DNA of 19,814 nucleotides from Chloroflexota bacterium (GTDB taxonomy: Bacteria; Chloroflexota; Limnocylindria; QHBO01): positions 1 through 19,814 of the forward strand of contig JAOUHE010000013.1 in the NCBI GenBank assembly GCA_029865285.1. The letters are read 5' to 3'. The notes below the pieces were generated by a model. It had not been told where the DNA came from, did no database searches, and worked only from the letters and a program-made list of their open reading frames with translations. This document shows positions 1 to 7,491 of this stretch, piece by piece. How positions within the stretch are numbered: position 1 is the first letter of the stretch; every line of letters begins with the position of its first letter. Both the position numbers and the translations under genes were made by a program.

Positions 1-29
1 GGACCCCGACAAAGCAACGCCAGGCCCGA

Positions 30-782
30 TCAGGCATGGGAGGCCACCGCCAGCCGCTGATCAACAATGGGAAGCAGTTCGGCCAGCGACCGGATCAACC
101 GGGTCCCATCGGGCACATCCGAGGCGGTGAATCGGTCACGGCGGTCGATCAGCACCGGGCTGATTCCCACGCCAAGGGCTCCCAGGACGTCGGCATCGAG
201 GTGGTCTCCAACGTGGATCACCTCGCTGGGCGCACATTGGGCCTCGCGCAGTGCCCACTGGAAGATCTCCGGATTCGGCTTCTCGAAGCCGATCCGCGCG
301 CTCGCGGCAATGAAATCGAAGTGGCGCACCAGGTTGAGGGAGTGCATCAGCTCGGGCAACTGCCAGACCCAGTTGCTGACCGCACCGATGACCAGGCCGC
401 GGTCGCAGAGCGCGTCGAGCACAGGGAGCACGTCGGGAAAGATGTGCCAGTGGCTGGTCACGAGGAACAGCTCCGACAGGCGCCGGAAGAACGCCTCGGG
501 CATCGGTCCGATCCCCAGCTCGCTGAGCGCGAGCCGGTCGATCTCCATCGTCCGCGCGAAGGAGGTCTCCTCGGTCGGCTCGAATCCATCGGAGAAGCCC
601 CAGCCTCCATGGTGGTAGGCGCGTCGCAGGGCTCCCCGCAGATCATCGATCTCGACGTGCATGCCGTACTCCTCGAAGGCGATGGCGTACACATGTTCCC
701 ACGACGGATTCGGACGCATCACCGTGTCGCCGATGTCCAGGAAGACGGCGCGGAGGGGCTTCATCGGCGTGGGGTCAGGCAC
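30..782 (-). CDS. HAD superfamily (subfamily IA) hydrolase
   Basis: Predicted cytoplasmic HAD-like phosphatase of 250 residues, substrate unknown. HAD motifs are visible: motif I D16-I-G-D-T20, motif II S136-N, motif III K168 in the EKPNPEIF segment, and motif IV G192-D193 with D198. A helical cap lies at about residues 25-115. In motif I the second aspartate of the usual DxDxT (the general acid/base) is glycine (G18), as in some HDHD3/REG-2-like members, so catalysis may be weak or different. The start is GTG at 782, chosen because a TAGGCT box lies 6 bases upstream; an internal ATG at 764 (residue 7) is equally possible on protein grounds. No ribosome binding site is seen. It lies 57 bases after the J-domain gene and may have its own promoter. 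The family is secure; the substrate cannot be told. Confidence 0.85.
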   Translation of the reverse strand: MPDPTPMKPLRAVFLDIGDTVMRPNPSWEHVYAIAFEEYGMHVEIDDLRGALRRAYHHGGWGFSDGFEPTEETSFARTMEIDRLALSELGIGPMPEAFFRRLSELFLVTSHWHIFPDVLPVLDALCDRGLVIGAVSNWVWQLPELMHSLNLVRHFDFIAASARIGFEKPNPEIFQWALREAQCAPSEVIHVGDHLDADVLGALGVGISPVLIDRRDRFTASDVPDGTRLIRSLAELLPIVDQRLAVASHA

Positions 783-788
783 AGGCGA

Positions 789-794
789 AGCCTA
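789..794 (-). promoter_or_regulatory. Candidate -10 box (TAGGCT) of a leaderless HAD gene
   Basis: TAGGCT on the minus strand ends 6 bases before the GTG start at 782. Transcription starting about 7 bases downstream would begin at the start codon. No convincing -35 hexamer is visible. It is supported mainly by similar boxes at five or six other starts in this window. Confidence 0.4.
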
Positions 795-811
795 CCGCGT
801 CAGACCGATGC

Positions 812-827
812 GCGCGCCGCGGCGCGC
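812..827. repeat. 16-bp perfect palindrome, all G/C
   Basis: GCGCGCCGCGGCGCGC reads identically on both strands and sits between the J-domain gene stop (840) and the HAD gene start (782). As RNA it could form a 6-bp stem with a 4-base loop, but no U-tract follows, so it is not a standard terminator. It overlaps where a -35 element for the HAD promoter would lie. In such a GC-rich genome it may be chance. Confidence 0.45.
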
Positions 828-839
828 TGGGACCACGAC

Positions 840-1292
840 TCAGGCGGCGCTCGTGCCCATCCGGCCCAGGATCTGGTAGATCTCGGTCCGGTAGCGAAGG
901 CCCGACGAGTGCCGCGACAGCCAGCGCAGGTAATCCGGATCCTGGCGGGCAAGGTCTCGCAGCGTCCATCCGCTGTACCGGCCACTCTTCAGCTGGGTAC
1001 CGGCGCTTGCGGCACGAGGCGGCGGGACGGCGCCGTTCGAAGCACCGTTGCGAGGCGTGTTGTCGAAGTCGTAACTCGCGCGACGCTGACCACGGTCAAA
1101 TGCGGCGCGCTTTTCGGCGGTGCGCACCAGGGCGTAGGCCTCGTTCAGTTCGATCATCCGTCGCGCGGCCGAGGCGGAGGGGTCGCGATCGGGGTGGTAC
1201 TTCATGGCGAGCGCCCGGAAGGCTGCCTGAACGACCGCCTGGTCAGCGTCAGGCAGCACCTGAAGGACCCGGTACGGGTCAGGGGCGGGCAT
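840..1292 (-). CDS. J-domain protein with an ExoX-C-like C-terminal module
   Basis: A 150-residue protein with an N-terminal J-domain (about residues 5-68) carrying the HPD tripeptide at 33-35, which in this family stimulates DnaK-type Hsp70 ATPase activity. There is no G/F-rich region, zinc finger or DnaJ substrate-binding domain, so it is not housekeeping DnaJ. After a linker (69-100), residues about 101-143 (GRYSGWTLRDLA, then DPDYLRWLSRH) resemble the short module found at the C-terminus of ExoX-like exonucleases, though no nuclease active site is present. This resemblance is by eye. The ATG at 1292 follows a GAGG ribosome binding site. It lies 13 bases after the DnaB-like ATPase gene, so the two are almost certainly co-transcribed. 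A role as an Hsp70 co-chaperone for the ATPase or another DNA-acting partner is inference. Confidence 0.85.
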   Translation of the reverse strand: MPAPDPYRVLQVLPDADQAVVQAAFRALAMKYHPDRDPSASAARRMIELNEAYALVRTAEKRAAFDRGQRRASYDFDNTPRNGASNGAVPPPRAASAGTQLKSGRYSGWTLRDLARQDPDYLRWLSRHSSGLRYRTEIYQILGRMGTSAA

Positions 1293-1305
1293 CTGCTTGC
1301 CTCAA

Positions 1306-2391
1306 TCAGTCGTTGTAGAGACGCTCTTCGACGAGCTTCTCGGCGGTGACCCGACCGGTCGGATCGAAGCAGCTGAACTCGAACAGCTTCTCGAACTCGA
1401 GGTCCACGTTGTCCTGGCCGCCGCGGTTCTTCTCCACGGTGGCGACCACCCAGTCGCGGTATCGCTGGGCCTGGTACGGATTGAACTCGATGTTGACCTT
1501 GGCCACGATGTGGTACTTGTCGTTCAGGATCAGGATGATGTCGCTCTCGTAGTTGATGGCGCTGCTGCCACGCAGGTGATGGTTGCGCAGGCGCTTCGCC
1601 TTCAATCCTTCCCGGTCGGCAGCAACGATGGCGACCACCGGGACGCCGAGCGCCAGCGCGATGTCCTTCAGCCCGCTCACCACCCGCGTCACCTTCTCCG
1701 CCTCTTCGGCGGGCTCGGGGATGACCGGCACCTTCTGCAGGTAGTCAACGAAGAGAACAAGCCGCTTCCCTTCCTCGCCCCGGTACTCGGCAACGAGATC
1801 GCGCAGGTTCTCGATCGTGGAGCCGGTGGCGGTGCCTCGCATCAGGAAGAGGTTGCCGCCGTAGCGGGCGATGCGCTCGAGCGAGGGGCGCAGCCGCGGG
1901 TTCGCGCCGAGCTTGGCTCGCTGACCGGCCTCGGCGGCCGCGGCATAGCTCTGCATGACCTCTTTCTTGACGTCCTGGATCTTCATCGCGCCCGTCTTGG
2001 TGGGGAGCTGCGAGAGCAGGGACTCCATGGCGATCAGGCGCTGGATGAGGTACTCCTCCTCATGCTCGAAGCACACGTACAGCGCGGTGGCCTGGCCTGA
2101 AGCGGCCATGTTGCGGGCCATCTGGAGGGCCATCGTCGTCTTGCCAGCCCCCTGGGCTCCACCGATCAGCATCAACTCACCAGGCCGCAGGCCGCCACCG
2201 ATCGTCTTGTCGAGCGGCGTCATGCCGGTCGGGATCGGCTGGAACTCGTCAACCTGGCCCGACGCAATGCGCTCGTTGAGGTTGGTCAGGACGTCGAGCG
2301 CTGAGCGCGGCACGATGGTGCCGGTCGCAGGCTCGACCTTCCAGTCCGCGACGGCGGCCTGGCCAGCATCTGTCAGGGGATCGTCGATCAT
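1306..2391 (-). CDS. Stand-alone DnaB-C-like RecA-fold ATPase
   Basis: A 361-residue P-loop ATPase similar to the C-terminal motor domain of replicative helicase DnaB. Walker A is GGAQGAGKTT at 77-86, the catalytic glutamate is probably E109 (in YVCFEHEEE), and Walker B plus the following segment is LVLFVDYLQ at about 211-219, typical of DnaB. A later HLRGSSAINYESD segment corresponds to the DnaB SDLRESGSIEQDAD region, and the protein ends with a KNRGG...VDLEFE strand like DnaB. The N-terminal primase-binding domain of DnaB is missing: only about 50 residues precede the RecA core, against about 170 in DnaB. The usual SQxxR sensor segment reads AIVAADR, without the glutamine. The ATG at 2391 follows a GAGGAG site about 12 bases upstream. 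It heads a unit with a J-domain gene. It could be a DNA translocase or remodelling ATPase; it is unlikely to be the main replicative helicase. Confidence 0.85.
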   Translation of the reverse strand: MIDDPLTDAGQAAVADWKVEPATGTIVPRSALDVLTNLNERIASGQVDEFQPIPTGMTPLDKTIGGGLRPGELMLIGGAQGAGKTTMALQMARNMAASGQATALYVCFEHEEEYLIQRLIAMESLLSQLPTKTGAMKIQDVKKEVMQSYAAAAEAGQRAKLGANPRLRPSLERIARYGGNLFLMRGTATGSTIENLRDLVAEYRGEEGKRLVLFVDYLQKVPVIPEPAEEAEKVTRVVSGLKDIALALGVPVVAIVAADREGLKAKRLRNHHLRGSSAINYESDIILILNDKYHIVAKVNIEFNPYQAQRYRDWVVATVEKNRGGQDNVDLEFEKLFEFSCFDPTGRVTAEKLVEERLYND

Positions 2392-2422
2392 CGGTGAACC
2401 CAGCTCCTCATGACCCGCGATG

Positions 2423-2441
2423 GCGCATGGTGCCCATGCGC
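2423..2441. promoter_or_regulatory. Palindrome at the start of the DnaB-like/J-domain transcript
   Basis: GCGCATGG (2423-2430) and CCATGCGC (2434-2441) are perfect 8-bp inverted arms around TGC. The palindrome begins about 5 bases downstream of the predicted transcription start (near 2445, minus strand) and 32 bases before the start codon. It could be a repressor operator or a leader hairpin. There is no U-tract, so a terminator for ftsH is less likely. Confidence 0.5.
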
Positions 2442-2451
2442 ACCGGACCGG

Positions 2452-2480
2452 AGTATACGGCCCGCCTCCTAGTGGCGGAA
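2452..2480 (-). promoter_or_regulatory. Promoter for the DnaB-like/J-domain unit
   Basis: On the minus strand, a near-consensus -10 TATACT (2457-2452) is preceded at 17 bases by TTCCGC (2480-2475) as a weak -35. It lies in the 116-base gap between ftsH and the DnaB-like gene. Part of the region could also fold as CCGCC/GGCGG (2462-2466 with 2474-2478). Confidence 0.55.
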
Positions 2481-2507
2481 TGGGCCAAAAGGGCTACCCC
2501 GGCGAGA

Positions 2508-4466
<1,959 letters not shown>

Positions 4467-4515
4467 GGTGATGTCTCTTCCCTTTGATCGGTGCTGGCCG
4501 GTGGGCGGCCCGCCA

Positions 4516-4545
4516 AGTATAGGTGCGGGGCGGCAACGCCAACAA
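4516..4545 (-). promoter_or_regulatory. ftsH promoter
   Basis: On the minus strand, TTGTTG (4545-4540) and TATACT (4521-4516) are separated by 18 bases, a good fit to the housekeeping sigma consensus. Transcription would begin near 4509, giving a leader of about 43 bases that contains AAAGGGAAGAG upstream of the TTG start. Confidence 0.65.
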
Positions 4546-4563
4546 ACGGCCCATCCGGGCCAT
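4541..4563 (-). terminator. Weak intrinsic terminator after tilS
   Basis: On the minus strand, 13 bases after the tilS stop, ATGGCCC pairs with GGGCCGT around a GGAT loop (7 bp including one T-G pair), followed by TTGTTGG. The T-rich tail is short, so strength is doubtful. It also supplies the -35 hexamer of the ftsH promoter. Confidence 0.45.
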
Positions 4564-4575
4564 GACCGTTGGCGG

Positions 4576-5556
4576 CTAGCTCAGCCGAATCCGGCGCCCC
4601 ACGACTGATGCGCCGCGACCCCCGCCGAGCTCGATCGTCAGCCCGCCGCGCGGCCCCTCAGCCGCGTCGAGCAGCGCCTCGATCCGCTCTGCGGCAGGCG
4701 TCGGCTCCCCGATCGCCGTTCGCAGCACCCGGCGCCCGAGGGCGCGCGACGGGGGGTTGTGCCAATCGAGGGTGCCGTCGTCGGCGTCGCGGCGGCGAGC
4801 GAGCTCGGCTATCGCCAGCCCGTCGAGCAGGTCGTCGTCATCGGCCGCCAGGCGCCCGAACCGGATGAGCGCCTCGACCGCCGACGGATTCAGGCGCTCG
4901 AGTGCCGGGAGAACCTCGGCTCGCACCCGGTTGCGGCTTGCGTGGGCGGGGTCGTCATTGGTCGGGTCGGTGCTGAACGCGATGCCTGCGGCGTCCAGTG
5001 CGCCCCGCAGCGCCGAGCGCCGCTCGCCCAGAAGCGGGCGCACGACGCGGCCGCGGCGAGCGGGGATCCCCCGGAGACCGCGAAGGCCGCTGCCACGCGC
5101 GAGCCGGAGCAGGATCGTCTCGGCCGCGTCGTCAGCGGTGTGCGCGGTGGCGATCAACGCATCCGAACCGAGTTCGGCGGCGACCTCTTCGAGGAATCGG
5201 TACCGTGCCTGCCGTCCGGCGTCCTCCATGGACCGATGCTCAGCCCGCGCCAGCGCGGCCACATCAACGCGATGCGTAGCGAAGGGAAGTCGCAGACCGC
5301 CAGCGGACCTGCCCACGGCGGCCGCATCCTCGGCTGACTCGGTGCGCAGGGCGTGGTCGAGGTGGGCGACCGTCAGCCGCCACCCGCGAGAGGGTGCCAG
5401 GTGCGCTGCGCCGTGGAGGAGAGCCGTGGAGTCAGGACCGCCGGAGATGGCAAGGACAATCGGCACGCCGTTCGGGATGCGCAGGGCATCCGCGCCGCGC
5501 GCAACCGCCTCGGCCAGTGCGTTGACCGCGTCCGGGTCGTGACGCGACAGGCTCAT
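4576..5556 (-). CDS. tilS: tRNA(Ile)-lysidine synthetase TilS
   Basis: A 326-residue PP-loop ATPase. The family converts C34 of tRNA-Ile(CAU) to lysidine using ATP and lysine, which switches codon reading from AUG to AUA and identity from Met to Ile. The PP-loop SGGPDS is at 38-43, followed by the HLDHALR segment and a TAHTADDAAET motif, all diagnostic. The C-terminal part is short and compatible with a reduced substrate-binding domain. The ATG at 5556 is the first start in frame with this motif order; no clear ribosome binding site precedes it. A CAU-anticodon tRNA lies 64 bases upstream on the same strand, and ftsH follows after 109 bases. The Firmicutes arrangement usually has hprT between tilS and ftsH; none is present here. 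Confidence 0.93.
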   Translation of the reverse strand: MSLSRHDPDAVNALAEAVARGADALRIPNGVPIVLAISGGPDSTALLHGAAHLAPSRGWRLTVAHLDHALRTESAEDAAAVGRSAGGLRLPFATHRVDVAALARAEHRSMEDAGRQARYRFLEEVAAELGSDALIATAHTADDAAETILLRLARGSGLRGLRGIPARRGRVVRPLLGERRSALRGALDAAGIAFSTDPTNDDPAHASRNRVRAEVLPALERLNPSAVEALIRFGRLAADDDDLLDGLAIAELARRRDADDGTLDWHNPPSRALGRRVLRTAIGEPTPAAERIEALLDAAEGPRGGLTIELGGGRGASVVGRRIRLS

Positions 5557-5571
5557 CGGTGTCGCTCGACT

Positions 5572-5592
5572 GCGCCGAGTTGACTCGCGCGC
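5572..5592. other. Stem-loop between the tRNA and tilS
   Basis: GCGC-CGAG (5572-5579) can pair with CTCG-GCGC (5584-5587 and 5589-5592) around a TTGA loop, giving 8 bp with one bulged base. It lies 16-36 bases upstream of the tilS start. No U-tract follows on the minus strand, so it is more likely a processing or leader structure than a terminator. Confidence 0.4.
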
Positions 5593-5620
5593 TCGCTGGG
5601 AATCAAGGGTGCGCAGAGAT

Positions 5621-5695
5621 TGGTAGCGGAGGGCGGATTCGAACCACCGACCAAGGGCTTATGAGTCCCCTGCTCTGCCACTGAGCTACTCCGCC
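5621..5695 (-). tRNA. tRNA with CAU anticodon, probably elongator tRNA-Met
   Basis: A 75-nt cloverleaf with encoded CCA. Acceptor stem GGCGGAG/CTCCGCT has a G1-U72 wobble, D-stem GCTC/GAGC, anticodon loop CTCATAA with anticodon CAT, T-arm GGTGG-TTCGAAT-CCGCC, discriminator A73. The anticodon stem GGGGA/GCCCT has an apparent A31-G39 mismatch and G27-U43 wobble. It lacks the C1-A72 mismatch and GGG/CCC anticodon-stem pairs of initiators. The G1-U72 acceptor resembles elongator Met of Bacillus as I recall it. tRNA-Ile(CAU), the TilS substrate, cannot be fully excluded, but the C4-G69 and C5-G68 pairs known as TilS determinants in E. coli are G-C and G-C here. Confidence 0.93.
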
Positions 5696-5699
5696 ATTG

Positions 5700-5772
5700 A
5701 CCCGTGCGCAGAAACACGGGTGGCCGGCGATCCGGGTGACTCGAGGATACAGAGGCACGAAGACCGCGGCAA
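5700..5772 (-). promoter_or_regulatory. tRNA promoter and leader hairpin
   Basis: On the minus strand, TTGCCG (5772-5767) and TATCCT (5749-5744) are 17 bases apart, a good promoter for the tRNA, with transcription starting near 5737. The leader of about 42 bases contains a 7-bp hairpin, ACCCGTG (5700-5706) with CACGGGT (5715-5721). It sits just before the mature 5' end, where RNase P cuts. Confidence 0.6.
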
Positions 5773-5896
5773 CCCCGTGGACCAGCACTCGCACAACACA
5801 TGGCGAGGGCAGTATCAGCGCATAGCGCCAGTCCCGGCTCCGATCTGTGCGGCCCACGCGCCCAGGCCGCCAGGCCGACACGCGATGGGCCCGACC
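5773..5896. other. Non-coding gap downstream of the FtsB/DivIC gene
   Basis: Between the FtsB-like gene stop and the tRNA promoter I see no convincing coding frame, terminator with a U-tract, or repeat. It probably holds the 3' end of the FtsB-like transcript. Confidence 0.5.
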
Positions 5897-6328
5897 TTAT
5901 TGGCCGAAGAACAGCTCCAGCCACTGCTGGAGCAGTGGCGCTGGAGGCGTCACGTCCGACTCGGTCGGAGCCGGCGGGGGCATCTCGGCACCGGGCGGAA
6001 TGATGAGCACGTGCTCCCCGGGGAGGCCCCAGTTGAGCAACCGTCGAGCTTCCGCGGCGATGTACGCATCGCTGTTCACGTACCCGAGTTCCTCCCGGAG
6101 GGCGGCGTTGCGCGCCTCCATGGCGGCGATCTCGACCCGTGCCGCCTCTGCCTCCTGGCCGATCGACCAGCTCGTGTACACCTCGCGCCCGACCTGGGCC
6201 GCCAGGAACGCGCCAAAGATCACCAGCAGGGCGAGCCAGGCAAGGCCACCTCGGGAAGCCGGGATGCGGACACGCACCGGACGTTCGGGCGCGGCCGGTC
6301 GACGTGCGTGCGTCTCGAGACTCGTCAT
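5897..6328 (-). CDS. Septum formation initiator, FtsB/DivIC family
   Basis: A 143-residue bitopic membrane protein of the cell-division complex, in which FtsB/DivIC pairs with FtsL and helps activate septal wall synthesis. A basic cytoplasmic N-terminus (1-27) is followed by one membrane segment (about 28-46), an extracytoplasmic coiled coil rich in E/A/R (about 53-80), and the family's conserved YVNSDAYIAAEARRLLNWG segment leading to LPGEHVLIIP. The last 30 residues are proline-rich then end in a hydrophobic LLQQWLELFFGQ tail. The ATG at 6328 has a TAGACT -10 box 9 bases upstream. It is divergent from the lipoprotein gene. The next minus-strand genes are the tRNA and tilS, a neighbourhood comparable to divIC-tilS-ftsH in Firmicutes. 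FtsB and DivIC cannot be told apart by eye. Confidence 0.88.
   Translation of the reverse strand: MTSLETHARRPAAPERPVRVRIPASRGGLAWLALLVIFGAFLAAQVGREVYTSWSIGQEAEAARVEIAAMEARNAALREELGYVNSDAYIAAEARRLLNWGLPGEHVLIIPPGAEMPPPAPTESDVTPPAPLLQQWLELFFGQ
5915..5946. repeat. Strong inverted repeat in the 3' end of the FtsB-like gene
   Basis: CTCCAG (5915-5920) and CCACTGC (5921-5927) pair with GCAGTGG (5932-5938) and CTGGAG (5941-5946) around TGGA, giving 13 bp with a 2-base bulge. It encodes the PAPLLQQWLE tail. On the minus strand it ends 15 bases before the stop codon and is not followed by a U-tract. It could stabilise the mRNA 3' end. Confidence 0.5.
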
Positions 6329-6337
6329 CTGCCCCGC

Positions 6338-6367
6338 AGTCTATCCCGCGACTTTTCCACAGTGCAA
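6338..6367 (-). promoter_or_regulatory. Promoter of the FtsB-like gene
   Basis: On the minus strand, TTGCAC (6367-6362) and TAGACT (6343-6338) are 18 bases apart. The -10 ends 9 bases before the ATG at 6328, so the transcript would be leaderless or nearly so. Confidence 0.5.
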
Positions 6368-6429
6368 GGCGAAACTGCCCTGGATATCCACATCAAGCAC
6401 GAGACCCGGGGCACCAGCGGGCGTCAGGC

Positions 6430-6435
6430 TAGAAT
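6430..6435 (+). promoter_or_regulatory. Candidate -10 box (TAGAAT) of the lipoprotein gene
   Basis: TAGAAT ends 7 bases before the ATG at 6443, so transcription would begin at about the start codon. No -35 or ribosome binding site is visible. The rest of the 114-base divergent region holds the FtsB-like promoter and a short palindrome, TGGATATCCA (6381-6390). Confidence 0.5.
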
Positions 6436-6442
6436 CGGCGCC

Positions 6443-7423
6443 ATGTCGAAGCCCCTTCGTCACCACCTCGACGGGCCACGCCTCCGCTTGCTTCCGGCGA
6501 TTCTCCTGCTCGGGATCCTGCTGAGCGCCTGCGCACCGGCATCGGTGAGCTCTTCCCCGCCGGCGCACCCCGGCTGGCCGGCCCTCGGAGCCGCGGTCGG
6601 CGATCCCGAACTGGTGCCGCTGATCGTCTCGTCGGAGGCCGCGGTGGGATACAACCGGTTGCTGGTCACCGCGCTCGGCAGCGACGGGCAATCACTCGCC
6701 GCCCCTGACCTCGAGGTCAGGCTGCGTTTCTATGACCTGGATGCCGACGTCACCGCCCCGACGCAGGAACTGGCCGCAACCTTCCACGTGCTGCTCGATG
6801 ACGCCGAGGAGAACCCGGTCGGCGTCTACGTTGCGCTGATCGATTTCTCACACGCGGGCGACTGGGGCATTGAGATGCTCGCCAGCCCAGGGGGAGGGCA
6901 GGAGCGTCGCTCACGCCGGACCTTTTCCGTCTCCGAGACGACCACGACTCCCGCCCTCGGGGCCCCGGCGCCGCCTTCCGACACGCTGACGGCAACCGAT
7001 GCCGCCGGACTGGCACGCATATCCAGCGACGCGGAACCCGACGCGACCTTCTACCGCCTCTCGGTCCGCGACGCCCTCGCGGCCGGGATGCCCTTCGTGA
7101 TCGTTTTCGCCACGCCGGCCTTCTGCACCAGCGCTACCTGCGGACCGGCACTCGAGCTGGCAAAGTCGGTGGCACCCGACTACCTCGGACGGGTGAACTT
7201 CATCCACATCGAGCCGTACGAGCTCGAGCTAGTCGACGGCCGCCTCCAACTGCGCACCGACGCCTCCGGGTCGCGCATCCTGAACCCCGCTGTCGAAGAG
7301 TGGGGCATCCCGTCTGAGCCGTACGTCTTCGTGGTGGACGCCAGCGGAAGGGTCGCCGCCAAGTTCGAGGGGCCCGCGGATACGACGGAACTCGCGGCGG
7401 CCCTCGAGGCGGTCCTGCCCTAG
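6443..7423 (+). CDS. Lipoprotein with a C-terminal thioredoxin-like domain
   Basis: A 326-residue secreted protein. A lipoprotein signal peptide (basic start, hydrophobic 14-27) ends in the lipobox LSAC with C30 as the lipidated residue. Residues about 45-165 look like a beta-sandwich domain (LEVRLRFYDLD ... GDWGIEMLASPGG), and about 170-200 is a Thr/Pro/Ala-rich linker. The C-terminal domain (about 205-326) has a thioredoxin-like fold: FVIVFATPAFCTSATCGPA with C228 and C233 (CxxxxC), a later IPSEPYVFVVDASGRV strand pair, and a final helix. The CxxxxC spacing is unlike the CxxC of TlpA, so it may bind metal or be a non-standard redox site. The ATG at 6443 was chosen because the signal peptide starts there and a -10 box lies just upstream, although the frame is open further 5'. 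A TlpA-like gene follows. Confidence 0.85.
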   Translation: MSKPLRHHLDGPRLRLLPAILLLGILLSACAPASVSSSPPAHPGWPALGAAVGDPELVPLIVSSEAAVGYNRLLVTALGSDGQSLAAPDLEVRLRFYDLDADVTAPTQELAATFHVLLDDAEENPVGVYVALIDFSHAGDWGIEMLASPGGGQERRSRRTFSVSETTTTPALGAPAPPSDTLTATDAAGLARISSDAEPDATFYRLSVRDALAAGMPFVIVFATPAFCTSATCGPALELAKSVAPDYLGRVNFIHIEPYELELVDGRLQLRTDASGSRILNPAVEEWGIPSEPYVFVVDASGRVAAKFEGPADTTELAAALEAVLP

Positions 7424-7474
7424 AGCACGTACAGAACGCTGATCAGGCCAGGCACCGCCCCCATGGTGGGTCGG

Positions 7475-7480
7475 TAGACT
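7475..7480 (+). promoter_or_regulatory. Candidate -10 box (TAGACT) of the TlpA-like gene
   Basis: TAGACT ends 11 bases before the ATG at 7492, which predicts a leader of about 5 bases or none. No -35 match is visible. The 68-base gap after the lipoprotein gene holds little else. Confidence 0.45.
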
Positions 7481-7491
7481 CACAGTCGAGC

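Noticed and set aside
36..1349. 437-codon plus-strand frame opposite the HAD and J-domain genes
   Set aside because: Both minus-strand genes show clear family motifs; this frame has none and spans two genes and their gap.
5621..5695. Initiator tRNA-fMet
   Set aside because: There is a G1-U72 pair in place of a C1-A72 mismatch, and the three consecutive G-C pairs next to the anticodon loop are missing.
6381..6390. TGGATATCCA palindrome between the divergent FtsB-like and lipoprotein genes
   Set aside because: It is only 10 bp and lies outside a clear promoter core on either strand; too short to call an operator.
5720..6442. N-terminal extension of the lipoprotein frame
   Set aside because: It runs antisense to the FtsB-like gene, and the signal peptide with lipobox begins at 6443.
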